From assembly GCF_024609785.1 (NCBI RefSeq), contig NZ_JANHJQ010000005.1, positions 62,001 through 126,000 of the forward strand: a DNA stretch of 64,000 bases. The letters run 5' to 3'. The translations under genes were made by a program, and so were the position numbers. The notes beneath the pieces are model-generated. The model did not search any database, was not told the origin of the DNA, and worked only from the letters and a program-made list of their open reading frames with translations. Shown here piece by piece: positions 8,857-17,914 of the stretch; within the stretch, counting starts at the first letter, position 1, and each line of letters starts with the position of its first letter. This DNA is from Pseudalkalibacillus decolorationis. GTDB taxonomy: Bacteria; Bacillota; Bacilli; Bacillales; Fictibacillaceae.

Positions 8857-9591
8857 TTCTTGCAATATTTTCTTTTCAAGTCTTGACACTTGAACTTGGG
8901 ATATTCCGAGTCGCGATGCGACTTCTGACTGTGTTTGATCTTTGTAATACCTTAAGTAGACAATTAATCGTTCCCGTTCATCTAAGGTTTGAATCGCTTC
9001 CTTAAGGGCAATTTGATCAAACCATTTGGATTCTCCTTGGTCTGCTATTTGATCCAACAATGTAATTGGATCGCCGTCGTTTTCGTAAACCGTTTCATGA
9101 ATGGAGGATGGTGCTCTCACAGCTTCTTGCGCCATAACCACTTCTTCTGGACTTATTTCAAGCCGATTGGCAATTTCAGTCACGGTTGGATTTCGACCGA
9201 ACTCCTTCGACAATTCGTCCTTAGCTTTACGCACTTTATTTCCAAGTTCTTTTAAAGAACGGCTAACCTTTACCGTTCCATCATCTCGAATGAAACGTTG
9301 GATTTCGCCAATGATCATTGGCACTGCGTAAGTTGAAAACTTTACATCATAGCTTAAATCGAACTTATCCACAGATTTCAGTAATCCAATACTTCCAATT
9401 TGAAAAAGATCATCTGGTTCATAGCCCCTATTCAGAAAACGCTGAACCACAGACCATACTAATCGCATATTCTTTTCAACAATCGTATCTCTCGCTGCTT
9501 GGTCGCCATCTTGACTTTGTTTAATCAACTGTTTCAATTCACGGTCATTTAGATACGTATTTTTTTGGTTTTGTTTTACGTCCAAATCCAT
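8833..9591 (-). CDS. sigF: Forespore RNA polymerase sigma factor SigF
   Basis: First compartment-specific sigma factor of sporulation, active in the forespore once SpoIIAB releases it. The 252 residues show region 2 (RLVWSVVQRFLNRGYEPDDL, DLFQIGSIGLLKSVDKFD), region 3 (GTVKVSRSLKELG) and the region 4 helix-turn-helix (TQSEVASRLGISQVQVSRLE). ATG 9591 is chosen since AAGGGAG is eight bases upstream and the protein then begins MDLDVKQ like B. subtilis SigF. It follows spoIIAB by 13 bases in the spoIIA operon. Confidence 0.98.
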   Translation of the reverse strand: MDLDVKQNQKNTYLNDRELKQLIKQSQDGDQAARDTIVEKNMRLVWSVVQRFLNRGYEPDDLFQIGSIGLLKSVDKFDLSYDVKFSTYAVPMIIGEIQRFIRDDGTVKVSRSLKELGNKVRKAKDELSKEFGRNPTVTEIANRLEISPEEVVMAQEAVRAPSSIHETVYENDGDPITLLDQIADQGESKWFDQIALKEAIQTLDERERLIVYLRYYKDQTQSEVASRLGISQVQVSRLEKKILQEMKNQMDG

Positions 9592-9604
9592 GGGCATGAC
9601 TCCC

Positions 9605-10045
9605 TTAATTGCATAGCGCTTTATGATTCGTCAAATACTTCGTTAAGCGTATCGTGGTGCCAAAGGATTTTTCTGTTTCAATTTCAACACGGTCCATAAA
9701 GTTCTCCATAATGGTAAAGCCCATTCCGGAACGTTCTAACTCGGGCTTAGTTGTAAACAACGGCTGTCGTGCTTCATCCAAATCGTCTATTCCAATTCCA
9801 TTGTCTCGGATGAGCAGCTCTACAAAACCGTCTTCCAAGCAACATTCGATATACACCATTCCATTTGGATTATTGTCGTATCCGTGAATGATCGAATTTG
9901 TCACAGCCTCAGATACAACGGTTTTGATTTCTGTTAGTTCGTCTACGGTTGGATCCAACTGAGCAATAAACGCAGCTACGGTAACCCGAGCAAACGATTC
10001 ATTATCACTTCTTGCGGAAAACTCTAATTTCATTTCATTTTTCAT
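9605..10045 (-). CDS. spoIIAB: Anti-sigma-F factor and serine kinase SpoIIAB
   Basis: GHKL-fold protein of 146 residues that holds SigF inactive and phosphorylates SpoIIAA. The Bergerat ATP site is visible: [11 protein letters not shown] (N box), IRDNGIGI (G1) and [14 protein letters not shown] (G2). Its ATG shares one base with the spoIIAA stop (TAATG), giving tight coupling between the antagonist and anti-sigma factor. Confidence 0.98.
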   Translation of the reverse strand: MKNEMKLEFSARSDNESFARVTVAAFIAQLDPTVDELTEIKTVVSEAVTNSIIHGYDNNPNGMVYIECCLEDGFVELLIRDNGIGIDDLDEARQPLFTTKPELERSGMGFTIMENFMDRVEIETEKSFGTTIRLTKYLTNHKALCN

Positions 10046-10395
10046 TACGCCACCCCCAGCGTTTGCAATGCATCTTGTTCACTGTTTTCGAGACGGATGA
10101 TCTTAAACATCCCTGACATTTCAAACAGTCTTTTTACAGAAGGGGAGATCGAGCATACAACCATTTCTCCTCCCTGACCTTTGATCAACTTATATCGTCC
10201 TAGGATCACTCCTAATCCTGAACTATCCATAAAAGACAGAGACTCTAAATTCAAAATAATATCATGGATTTGATGCTTCTCAATTGTTTGATCGACTTCT
10301 GTTCGCAGATGCTCCGCGGTATGGTGGTCTAAATCACCTGATAATCGAATACATAAAACACGATCTTTCACTTCTAGTTTTACGTTGAGACTCAC
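10045..10395 (-). CDS. spoIIAA: Anti-anti-sigma factor SpoIIAA (GTG start)
   Basis: STAS-domain protein of 116 residues that, when dephosphorylated by SpoIIE, displaces SigF from SpoIIAB. The phosphorylated serine lies in the conserved [18 protein letters not shown] segment. The start is GTG 10395 with AAGGAGGAG upstream, giving MSLNVKLEV. It heads the spoIIA operon; a sigma-H-like promoter lies just upstream. Confidence 0.97.
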   Translation of the reverse strand: MSLNVKLEVKDRVLCIRLSGDLDHHTAEHLRTEVDQTIEKHQIHDIILNLESLSFMDSSGLGVILGRYKLIKGQGGEMVVCSISPSVKRLFEMSGMFKIIRLENSEQDALQTLGVA

Positions 10396-10428
10396 TTACC
10401 TCTCCTCCTTCATCTCGGTAGTGAGTCA

Positions 10429-10456
10429 TTTCGCTATCGGAATGCGTGATTCCTTC
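10429..10456 (-). promoter_or_regulatory. Candidate sigma-H promoter of spoIIA
   Basis: Minus strand GAAGGAATC (10448-10456) and AGCGAAA (10429-10435), spaced as in sigma-H promoters (RnAGGAWWW, 12 bases, RnnGAAT). Each half has one mismatch. The spoIIA operon of B. subtilis is sigma-H dependent, which supports the reading. Confidence 0.5.
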
Positions 10457-10512
10457 TGGATGACAAAACTAGTGTTGAATCGATACATAATCTAATAATT
10501 TGTCAGCAAAAA

Positions 10513-11682
10513 TTATGGGGTATGAGAAAATTGTCCGATTGTGCGCTTAAACAATCCCCACCATGATGCTGCAGGTACCTTTTCAGATGCGATTAGAGGT
10601 GAATTGATAACGGTTTTCCCATTCTTTTTTACAACAAGAGTACCAAGTTTATCCCCTTTTTTAATAGGTGTGTTCATATCTTTTTTTACATTGATTTTTG
10701 TTGTTATCTTTGATTTTTCTTCCCCTTTTTTCATTAATACGGAAATTGGTTCGGATGTTGCGAGATGCACAGTCTTCGTCACCCCTTTTTGAACTGGAAC
10801 CTCTTCAATAATCTGATGGCGCTCGTACAATTCGTTTGTTTTATAGTTGGCAAATGCATAATCAAGCATTTGAGAAACCTGTGAATTTCGTTCCTTTGTT
10901 GATGGCGCTCCCATCACTACTGCAATGACACGCATATCATTTTTTTCTGCTGTAGCTGTTAAGCAATATTTTGCCTCATGGGTGTATCCTGTCTTTAAAC
11001 CATCTACACCAGGATAAAACTTTACAAGCTTATTTGTATTGACAAGCCAAAACTTATCATCTGTATTTTCTCGTAAATAATCTTCATATTTTCCGGTGTA
11101 ATTTGTAATTTGTTCATACTTTAATAACTCTTTTGCCATAAGTGCCATATCACGTGCAGTACTATAATGATTTTCAGCAGGCAGTCCAGTGGCGTTCGCA
11201 AAATGTGTGTTTTTCAGTCCAAGCTCTTTCGCTTTCTCGTTCATCATTTTTACAAATGCTTCGTTCGTTCCTGCTATATGTTCTGCTAATGCTACGGATG
11301 CGTCGTTCCCTGATGCCATGGCGATACCTTTCAGCATATCTTCAACAGTCATCACTTCCCCAGCTTCTAAAAAGATCTGTGATCCTCCCATCGATGCTGC
11401 GTATTCACTCGTCCGAACTTTGTCTTTCAATGTTATTTTCTCTTTATTCAAGGCTTCCATAATCAGAGTCATTGTCATGATTTTGGTCATGCTAGCCGGA
11501 GGAAGCTTTTCATCAGCATTTTTATCAAACAATACCGATCCTGTATCGCGCTCCATCAAGATTGCGGAAGAAGAGTCACTTGCTAATGTTTCGATATGGT
11601 CGTTGCCCTTTGCAAATGTAGAAGGCGAAATAACTGAACATACAATTGCAACAATCATTACACAAGTTAAAAGGCGTTTCAT
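10513..11682 (-). CDS. dacF: D-alanyl-D-alanine carboxypeptidase DacF
   Basis: Penicillin-binding carboxypeptidase that trims pentapeptides in spore peptidoglycan. The 389-residue precursor has a signal peptide (MKRLLTCVMIVAIVCSVISP), the catalytic SMTK tetrad, the SGN motif in MASGNDASVALAEHI and KTG in DGLKTGYTHEA, followed by a C-terminal PBP5-like beta domain. ATG 11682 has GGAGGG upstream; the longer frame adds ten non-family residues. It lies directly upstream of spoIIAA, as in B. subtilis, where readthrough from dacF contributes to spoIIA expression. Confidence 0.96.
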   Translation of the reverse strand: MKRLLTCVMIVAIVCSVISPSTFAKGNDHIETLASDSSSAILMERDTGSVLFDKNADEKLPPASMTKIMTMTLIMEALNKEKITLKDKVRTSEYAASMGGSQIFLEAGEVMTVEDMLKGIAMASGNDASVALAEHIAGTNEAFVKMMNEKAKELGLKNTHFANATGLPAENHYSTARDMALMAKELLKYEQITNYTGKYEDYLRENTDDKFWLVNTNKLVKFYPGVDGLKTGYTHEAKYCLTATAEKNDMRVIAVVMGAPSTKERNSQVSQMLDYAFANYKTNELYERHQIIEEVPVQKGVTKTVHLATSEPISVLMKKGEEKSKITTKINVKKDMNTPIKKGDKLGTLVVKKNGKTVINSPLIASEKVPAASWWGLFKRTIGQFSHTP

Positions 11683-11711
11683 ACACAAAATCCCTCCATT
11701 CTTATTATTCA

Positions 11712-11740
11712 TATATTTACCAATAGTGGTCAGATTATAC
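11712..11740 (-). promoter_or_regulatory. Candidate sigma-F promoter of dacF
   Basis: Minus strand -35 GTATA (11736-11740), 14-base spacer, -10 GGTAAATATA (11712-11721), one mismatch from the sigma-F -10 consensus and one base short in spacing. dacF is a forespore gene in B. subtilis. Confidence 0.45.
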
Positions 11741-11832
11741 TACTTCGCAAGAAAACTTCTGTACGAAGGATTATGTCAGAACAACCATGTATTCTCACAT
11801 CAGATTACAAATCTTCAGTGATTATTCAAATA

Positions 11833-11879
11833 AAAGGGCTGGTTCAACATCTACTACAAAGATGTTGAACCAGCCCTTT
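11833..11879 (-). terminator. Terminator after pdp
   Basis: Nineteen-base perfect stem (AAAGGGCTGGTTCAACATC with its complement) and a short loop. The minus strand continues TTTATTTG. It closes the deoB-pupG-pdp unit. Confidence 0.85.
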
Positions 11880-11893
11880 ACTGTAATTGTTAT

Positions 11894-13195
11894 CTATTTA
11901 ATTACTTTGTAAATCAATGTGTTTGGTTGTACTTTATCGTTAGAAATTGTATAGGCTTCTTTAACCTTTTTAATTGAATCAGTCGGGTTTTCTATGTCAC
12001 TGTTCAATACAACGAGCGTTTCTCCAGCTTGAACCTGATCGCCAATTTTCTTTTTCAAGGAAATTCCTACACCGTAATTGATTTGATCATCCTTCGTGGC
12101 TCTTCCAGCCCCAAGATACATCGCTGCGATCCCAATAGATTCCGCGTCAATTTCTGAAATGTAGCCATCCGTTTCTGCTTTTACCTCGAAATGGTGTTTT
12201 GAATCAGGGAGTTTCGTTAAATCATCAATCATATCCACGTTGCCACCTTGAGCTTTCACTAAATTTCTGAAGCTTTCAAATGCTTTTCCATTCTCAAGGT
12301 TTTCTTCTAGCTGTTTGTAAGCATCTTCATAGGAATTAAAGGCGCCTGCTAAGGTCGTCATATGGGCTGCCAACTCCAGTGATAGCTTTCTTAAATCATT
12401 TACGTTCTTTCCTTTTAAAATTTCAACAGCTTCTTTAATCTCATTCGCATTTCCAACCTCAAACCCAAGTGGTTGATTCATATCACTGATGATAGCAACC
12501 GTGTTTTTTCCTAAGTTTTTACCGATATTAACCATTTCCGTAGCCAAGGCTTCTGAATCTTCTAGGGATTTCATAAATGCACCTGAACCCGTTTTCACAT
12601 CCAACACAATACTATCTGCTCCTGAAGCTAGTTTTTTACTCATAACTGATGCCGCAATTAAGGGCATTGCATCTACAGTTGCCGTAACATCCCGAAGTGC
12701 ATATAGCTTTTTATCAGCCGGTGCTAAGTTTCCTGTTTGACCGGCCACAGCAATTTTAAACGTATTCACGTTCTCAATAAATTGTTCCTTAGTCATTTCA
12801 ATGTTGAATCCTTCAATAGATTCCAGTTTATCAAGGGTTCCCCCTGTATGTCCGAGGCCTCTTCCTGACATTTTGGCAAGTGGGACACCTGCTGAAGCGA
12901 CTAATGGTCCAACAATGAATGTAACCTTATCACCGACTCCTCCTGTAGAATGTTTATCCACCTTGTGTCCTTCAATCGCTGATAAGTCAATGGTTTCACC
13001 AGAATTCACCATTGCCTGCGTTAATGTAGCCGTTTCACTTGGTGTCAGCCCTTGAAAGTAAATCGCCATCATTAATGCGGATAATTGATAGTCGGGTATT
13101 TCATCTTTCGTATATCCATTTATGAAAAAATTGATTTCCTCGTCGGTTAACTCTTTCCCATTTCTTTTCTTCTGAATAATGTCAACCATTCTCAT
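11894..13195 (-). CDS. pdp: Pyrimidine-nucleoside phosphorylase
   Basis: Phosphorolyses uridine and thymidine nucleosides to base and (deoxy)ribose 1-phosphate for salvage. The 433-residue protein carries the family signature SGRGLGHTGGTLDKLE and phosphate-binding KHSTGGVGDK, with GAGRATKDDQI near the C-terminal domain. The N terminus MRMVDIIQKKRNGKELT matches B. subtilis Pdp, supporting the start, although the ribosome site AAAGGA is distant. Next to pupG and deoB it forms a nucleoside catabolic set; ribose 1-phosphate made here is converted by DeoB. Confidence 0.96.
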   Translation of the reverse strand: MRMVDIIQKKRNGKELTDEEINFFINGYTKDEIPDYQLSALMMAIYFQGLTPSETATLTQAMVNSGETIDLSAIEGHKVDKHSTGGVGDKVTFIVGPLVASAGVPLAKMSGRGLGHTGGTLDKLESIEGFNIEMTKEQFIENVNTFKIAVAGQTGNLAPADKKLYALRDVTATVDAMPLIAASVMSKKLASGADSIVLDVKTGSGAFMKSLEDSEALATEMVNIGKNLGKNTVAIISDMNQPLGFEVGNANEIKEAVEILKGKNVNDLRKLSLELAAHMTTLAGAFNSYEDAYKQLEENLENGKAFESFRNLVKAQGGNVDMIDDLTKLPDSKHHFEVKAETDGYISEIDAESIGIAAMYLGAGRATKDDQINYGVGISLKKKIGDQVQAGETLVVLNSDIENPTDSIKKVKEAYTISNDKVQPNTLIYKVIK

Positions 13196-13264
13196 TATGA
13201 TATCAGTCCTTTGATTTAACGTTTATTCTCTTTGTTTATTAAAATGCATGTTCAAAACAACCTC

Positions 13265-14077
13265 TTAAAAGTTCTTTATTATGCTCGTTACAAGACCCAT
13301 AAAGTCGGTCTTTACCTTTTCCGTCGTCTCGATTACTTCATCATGTGTAAGAGGTTGATCGAGGATACCCGCAGCCATATTAGAGATACAGGATATCCCT
13401 AGAACCTCCATACCTGAGTGACGAGCTACGATTACTTCAGGAACCGTTGACATTCCAACGGCATCCCCTCCTAATATCCGTAACATTCGGATTTCTGCAG
13501 GGGTTTCATAGGAAGGACCTGAATTTCCGACGTACACACCTTCGCGAATGGACATCTGAAAATCATTTGCAACTGTTTTCGCAACATCTTGTAAACGGGT
13601 TGAATAGGATTCAGACATATCCGGAAAACGGACACCTAAATCGTGGTCATTTGGTCCAATCAGTGGATTATCTCCAAAGTTGTTAATATGATCCGTAATA
13701 AGCATAAGATCGCCTGCATTGAATTTTTGATTAATACCACCTGCGGCATTTGTAACAATCAATGTCTCGACACCAATCTCCTTCATCACCCTTACTGGGA
13801 ATGTCACGACCTGCAATGAATAGCCCTCATAGTAATGAAAGCGTCCTTTCATAGCAACTACTGATTTCCCTTCAAGTGTACCTATAACTAGTTCTCCAGC
13901 ATGTCCTTCAACTGTTGAAACGGGAAAGGATGGAATTTCGTCATAAGGAATAATGACAGGGTTTTCAATCTTATCTGCCAAAACGCCAAGTCCTGACCCA
14001 AGAATTAATCCAATTGAAGGTTTATTATCTATTCTCTTATTAATATATTGTGCTGCATCATGAATGGATGTTGTCAT
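13265..14077 (-). CDS. pupG: Purine-nucleoside phosphorylase
   Basis: Trimeric-type phosphorylase for guanosine and inosine nucleosides, 270 residues. Phosphate-binding GSGLG (residues 28-32), KGRFHYYEGYS and the NAAGG loop are present, as is the base-recognition segment GPSYETPAEIRML. The AGGAGG site precedes ATG 14077. It is separated from deoB upstream by a 600-base repeat element, so continuous transcription of the usual deoB-pupG operon would have to cross that element. Confidence 0.96.
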   Translation of the reverse strand: MTTSIHDAAQYINKRIDNKPSIGLILGSGLGVLADKIENPVIIPYDEIPSFPVSTVEGHAGELVIGTLEGKSVVAMKGRFHYYEGYSLQVVTFPVRVMKEIGVETLIVTNAAGGINQKFNAGDLMLITDHINNFGDNPLIGPNDHDLGVRFPDMSESYSTRLQDVAKTVANDFQMSIREGVYVGNSGPSYETPAEIRMLRILGGDAVGMSTVPEVIVARHSGMEVLGISCISNMAAGILDQPLTHDEVIETTEKVKTDFMGLVTSIIKNF

Positions 14078-14100
14078 TTAAAAATCCTCCTACAAATATG

Positions 14101-14703
14101 TGTGTTCAAAAAGTAGACGAATCAGAAAACCTAAAAGAAATTCGACTAAATACGTTACGTCCTGTAACAACGTCGAACTGACTCACATCGTGTGAGCCCA
14201 AGGCACAACAGTTTTGAGGACCGGAGCGACGAGCAGTACCTGCATAAAAGGCTACGAGTTGTACCGAGGAAGCTTACTCCAAAGGTGAACTAGTAGACGC
14301 AGGTACATATAGAACTTCGACTAAGTACTTCACGTCAATATAGGATCATCAACTAAGTGCGTTACATCCTGTAACAACGTTGATATGACTCACATCGTGT
14401 GAGCCTAACGTCGAAGTCAGCATAAGGAAAGCTTCTATGATTACGCATCGCAGACACAAAAATAATTATTTTTGTGTTGAGGTCCCTGTGCAAGTCCGGA
14501 AAAACCGAGTAACGCTCACTTGCTAAAAGCGTCACGTCCATGTGACAACGCAAGTACTAACACGTCCTGTGCGTCGGAAATTCGCCGTTTATCAACGAGC
14601 GGTACTTGCACGAAGACTACGAGTTGCACCGAGAAAGCCTTCCTCGTTAGCATAATCTAGTAGACGCAGGTGCATGGGCTCTTGGTTACTTTTTGAACAT
14701 CCT
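14101..14703. repeat. Structured repeat element E1 with 13-bp terminal inverted repeats
   Basis: The whole gap between pupG and deoB is one element. TGTTCAAAAAGTA (14103-14115) and its exact complement TACTTTTTGAACA (14687-14699) bound it. Inside are three copies of a double hairpin (near 14154, 14361 and 14531), two copies of a longer stem unit (14236-14306 and 14602-14672) and a perfect 24-base palindrome at 14455-14478. Paired changes between copies keep the stems intact. It has no credible protein. Its ends resemble element E2 at 20709-20860. Confidence 0.8.
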
Positions 14704-15885
14704 CTATAAATACTTCAGGAAACTGGTCCCGTTTTCTGGTAACTTTATATTGAAATTATCTGCCAGTGTTGCTCCGATGTTTGCAAAGGATTTACCCAAT
14801 GGAAGTTCTTTCCCTTCCGAAATCCCTTTATGATACGCAATCAACGGTACATATTCTCTTGTATGGTCGGTTCCATGGTGGATTGGATCATTACCATGGT
14901 CAGCAGTAATTAATACGAGGTCTCCCTCCTGCATCTTCTCGAGCATTTCGGGCAACCGTTTATCGTATTCTTCTAGGGCCTCTCCGTAACCAATCGGGTC
15001 TCTGCGATGACCAAATTTCGCATCAAAGTCAACTAAGTTTAAAAAGCTGATCCCTGTAAATGAACGGTCAAGTGTTTCAATCATACGGTCCATTCCATCC
15101 ATATTTGAAGTCGTTCGAATGGAATCCGTAACACCTTCCCCATCGTATATATCAGAAATCTTACCAATCGCAATCACATCATAATTGGAATCTTTAAGCT
15201 CGTTCATCACCGTTCGTCCAAATGGCTTAAGTGCATAATCGTGACGATTTGATGTCCGTTCAAATTGTCCTGGTTTTCCTATAAAAGGCCTTGCAATTAC
15301 TCTGCCAACCATATATTTCTCATCTAAGGTGAGTTCACGGGCAATTTTACAAATATCATATAATTCCTTAATCGGCACAATCTCTTCGTGGGCAGCAATT
15401 TGAAGAACAGAATCTGCCGATGTATATACGATCAAAGCACCTGTCTTCATATGTTCTTCTCCAAGTTCATCAAGAATGGCCGTTCCCGAAGCAGGTTTGT
15501 TTCCAATTATCTTTCGCCCGGTTTTTTCCTCTAGTTCTTGAATTAATTCCTCAGGGAACCCATCTGGAAATGTACGAAAGGGCTTTTCAATATGAAGGCC
15601 CATAATTTCCCAATGCCCGGTCATTGTATCCTTACCATTGGAGGCTTCTTGCATTTTTCCATAATGTGCTTTTGGATTCGTTACAGGTGCAATCCCTTCT
15701 ATTTCTCGGATGTTACTCAGACCAAGTTCACCCATATTAGGCATAGAAAGACCATTCATTTTTTCAGCAATATGCCCAAGCGTGTCTGCACCTTTATCAT
15801 TAAATTTAGCTGCATCTGGCGCTTCGCCGATCCCGACTGAATCCATTACAATTATAAAAACTCGGTTGAACCTTGGTTCTGTCAT
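14704..15885 (-). CDS. deoB: Phosphopentomutase
   Basis: Interconverts ribose (and deoxyribose) 1- and 5-phosphate, linking the nucleoside phosphorylases to the pentose phosphate pathway. The 393-residue alkaline-phosphatase-superfamily protein shows the first metal site [17 protein letters not shown], the [13 protein letters not shown] segment containing the phosphorylated threonine, and [23 protein letters not shown] 15885 follows GGGAGGAG. Its stop codon touches element E1. Confidence 0.96.
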   Translation of the reverse strand: MTEPRFNRVFIIVMDSVGIGEAPDAAKFNDKGADTLGHIAEKMNGLSMPNMGELGLSNIREIEGIAPVTNPKAHYGKMQEASNGKDTMTGHWEIMGLHIEKPFRTFPDGFPEELIQELEEKTGRKIIGNKPASGTAILDELGEEHMKTGALIVYTSADSVLQIAAHEEIVPIKELYDICKIARELTLDEKYMVGRVIARPFIGKPGQFERTSNRHDYALKPFGRTVMNELKDSNYDVIAIGKISDIYDGEGVTDSIRTTSNMDGMDRMIETLDRSFTGISFLNLVDFDAKFGHRRDPIGYGEALEEYDKRLPEMLEKMQEGDLVLITADHGNDPIHHGTDHTREYVPLIAYHKGISEGKELPLGKSFANIGATLADNFNIKLPENGTSFLKYL

Positions 15886-16043
15886 TTCTATCTCCTCCCA
15901 ATACTCACATAATTTTACCATTTCCAGAGTATATGATTATCAAACAACATTTAAGAAAGGTCAGAAGTCTGACATCTCATTTAAAATAGGAAAAAAGGTA
16001 CTGCTCATTTGTAAAAGTTCACAAAGTAATACAATCTTTTTAG

Positions 16044-16093
16044 AGTGTACCATTTTTCCATAAACTTCGCACGAATTATTGTAACCGTTTACG
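16044..16093 (-). promoter_or_regulatory. Candidate promoter and cre site of deoB
   Basis: A cre-like box TGTAACCGTTTACG (16080-16093) is one mismatch from the CcpA palindrome and overlaps the xerD stop. Downstream on the minus strand is a weak promoter with -10 TACACT (16044-16049). Carbon catabolite control of nucleoside catabolism is plausible but inferred. Confidence 0.4.
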
Positions 16094-16979
16094 CACGAGG
16101 GTGATAGGTTGAGTATACATCTTTTAATCTAGTTTTTGTCACATGGGTATAAATCTGAGTCGTTGAAATATCCACATGGCCTAGTAGCTCTTGAACTGCT
16201 CGTAAATCAGCTCCATTTTCGAGCAAATGAGTCGCAAAAGAATGCCGTAGCGTGTGTGGAGTTAGTTCTTTATTAATATGAGCTGCACTTGCAAGTTTCT
16301 TGAGAATCTTCCAAAACCCTTGTCTCGTAAGCTGGTTTCCGTGATGATTTAGAAATAATGCCTGTGAGGCCTTTTTTTTAAGCAACCTGCCTCTTCCTTG
16401 GTCAAGATAATCTGATAATGCATTACTAGCCATCTTTCCAACCGGAATAATTCGCTCTTTATCACCCTTGCCGACACAGCGTACAAATCCCATCGTTAAA
16501 TGGACATCCTCCAAGTTTAGCTGAATTAGCTCAGACACCCGAATTCCAGTTGCATACAGTAACTCTATCATTGCGCGATCTCTTAATCCAAATGGAGTAT
16601 TTTTCTCTGGTGCTTCCATTAGGCTCTCTACCTCTGTTGAAGATAATACCTTTGGAAGCTTCCGTTCCGTCTTCGGTGTTTCTATATGTACCGCCGGGTC
16701 CTGGTTGGTTCGTTTCTCCCTTAACAAAAACTGATGAAATGAACGTATGGAAGCAATATTTCGTGCAATCGTAGTTGATGCTTTCCCCTCGTCCTTCAAA
16801 AAGTAAAGGTATTGGATAATATCATTTCGTCGAACATCATCTAGATCTTTTTGATTTCGTTCCTTAATCATGTGTGTTGTATATTGTTTAAGGTCTCGTT
16901 CATAAGATTGTAATGTGTTTGATGATAACCCTCGCTCAACCGTTAGATAATGTAAAAAATCTTGAACTTCATCTTTCAT
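16089..16979 (-). CDS. xerD: Tyrosine recombinase XerD
   Basis: Site-specific recombinase that with CodV/XerC resolves chromosome dimers at dif. The 296-residue protein has the SAM-like N-terminal domain and the catalytic residues Arg147 (TGIRVSEL), Lys in the beta-hairpin near 171-174, His242 and Arg245 ([12 protein letters not shown]), His268 ([13 protein letters not shown]) and nucleophile Tyr277. It is preceded by AAGGAG and sits 14 bases after yqzK, in the arrangement known from B. subtilis. Confidence 0.97.
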   Translation of the reverse strand: MKDEVQDFLHYLTVERGLSSNTLQSYERDLKQYTTHMIKERNQKDLDDVRRNDIIQYLYFLKDEGKASTTIARNIASIRSFHQFLLREKRTNQDPAVHIETPKTERKLPKVLSSTEVESLMEAPEKNTPFGLRDRAMIELLYATGIRVSELIQLNLEDVHLTMGFVRCVGKGDKERIIPVGKMASNALSDYLDQGRGRLLKKKASQALFLNHHGNQLTRQGFWKILKKLASAAHINKELTPHTLRHSFATHLLENGADLRAVQELLGHVDISTTQIYTHVTKTRLKDVYSTYHPRA

Positions 16980-16993
16980 GAAATGGACGCTCC

Positions 16994-17224
16994 TTATTCT
17001 CCCGTCTCGTAAAATAACAATAGCCGCTGTACAAAATTCATCTCATCTTCTTCCTGGAACGTTTCAAATACTTTTACAGCGCGCCCTTCTGGTTCATCAT
17101 AACGGTGGTAGTCCTGATATTCTGCGTTTAACCATGATAAGCCATAATAAAATAATAACGTGCATCCTATAAAAGCGATGAACACTTTTAATGTATTCCA
17201 TATTAATTGAATGAAAGCTTTCAT
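16994..17224 (-). CDS. yqzK: YqzK family small membrane protein (DUF4227)
   Basis: 76-residue protein with one N-terminal membrane span ([26 protein letters not shown]) and an acidic soluble tail ending in [15 protein letters not shown]. Function is not known. It occupies the same place between fur and xerD as yqzK of B. subtilis and probably shares a transcript with xerD. Confidence 0.85.
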   Translation of the reverse strand: MKAFIQLIWNTLKVFIAFIGCTLLFYYGLSWLNAEYQDYHRYDEPEGRAVKVFETFQEEDEMNFVQRLLLFYETGE

Positions 17225-17292
17225 GGGATAACCTCCAGTTTGTCCTTTTTACAAGGTATGCCTGTTTCGTCGGAGATTATACTTCAAATAAA

Positions 17293-17322
17293 AGATCTCT
17301 CCTTTTTTATCAGGAAAGATCT
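17293..17322 (-). terminator. Terminator at the end of fur
   Basis: Minus-strand stem AGATCTTTCCT / AGGAGAGATCT followed by TTTATTT; the first arm overlaps the fur stop codon. Confidence 0.75.
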
Positions 17323-17800
17323 ATTTATGTGCTACTTCTTCTTGTTCTTTATTGGCTGCCTTATCGTGACATCGGTGGCAAATCCCATGAAATGTAAGAC
17401 GGTGATCTTTTATCTTAAAGTTCCAATCTTTCTCAACGACCTTTTCTACATCTCCAAGTAGATCTTCCTGAATTTCATCCACTGCTCCACATTCAATACA
17501 AACTAGATGATGGTGGAAGTGTGCGGCCCCTTCTTTGCGGAGATCGTAGCGAGAAACACCGTCACCAAAGTTAATTTTGTCTACGATTTTCAGTTCTGTT
17601 AATAATTCCAAAGTTCGATACACTGTTGCCAAGCCAATTTCGGGTGCTTTATCTTTAACGAGGAGATAAACATCCTCAGCACTTAAATGATCTTCTTCAC
17701 GTTCAAGTAATACGCGAACGGTCGCTTCACGCTGGGGAGTTAATTTATAGCTTTGTGAATGAAGCTGTTTCTTAATGCGGTCAATACGGCTTTCTAACAA
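17321..17800 (-). CDS. fur: Ferric uptake regulator Fur (TTG start)
   Basis: Iron-responsive repressor of 159 residues. The winged-helix domain includes SYKLTPQREATVRVLLE and EIGLATVYRTLELL; the metal-binding domain has AAHFHHHLVC with CIEC and CHRC structural zinc pairs. I choose TTG 17800 because GGGAGGGG lies just upstream and the product then begins MLESRIDRIKKQ, nearly the B. subtilis N terminus; the longer GTG frame starts within the ribosome site. A consensus promoter and a PerR-like box precede it. Confidence 0.97.
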   Translation of the reverse strand: MLESRIDRIKKQLHSQSYKLTPQREATVRVLLEREEDHLSAEDVYLLVKDKAPEIGLATVYRTLELLTELKIVDKINFGDGVSRYDLRKEGAAHFHHHLVCIECGAVDEIQEDLLGDVEKVVEKDWNFKIKDHRLTFHGICHRCHDKAANKEQEEVAHK

Positions 17801-17832
17801 GATGACCCCTCCCACGCTTTATGTATATTCTC

Positions 17833-17861
17833 ATTATAATCACGTGGAAAAACGGTGTCAA
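17833..17861 (-). promoter_or_regulatory. Consensus sigma-A promoter of fur
   Basis: Minus strand TTGACA (17856-17861), 17-base spacer, TATAAT (17833-17838): a perfect sigma-A promoter 32 bases upstream of the TTG start. Confidence 0.9.
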
Positions 17862-17862
17862 A

Positions 17863-17877
17863 TTATAATTATTTTAA
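17863..17877 (-). promoter_or_regulatory. PerR-type box upstream of fur
   Basis: Minus strand TTAAAATAATTATAA matches 14 of 15 positions of the PerR consensus TTATAATNATTATAA and lies immediately upstream of the -35 hexamer. PerR controls fur in B. subtilis, so peroxide-linked control of Fur is likely conserved. Confidence 0.65.
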
Positions 17878-17914
17878 AGTTAACTTTATAGTCATTATTA
17901 TATAAAAATTAATT

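Noticed and set aside
11189-11821. 210-codon plus-strand frame over dacF
   Set aside because: Shadow of the dacF coding sequence; it resembles no family I know.
14362-14553. 63-codon minus-strand frame
   Set aside because: Lies wholly within element E1, whose hairpins explain the sequence.
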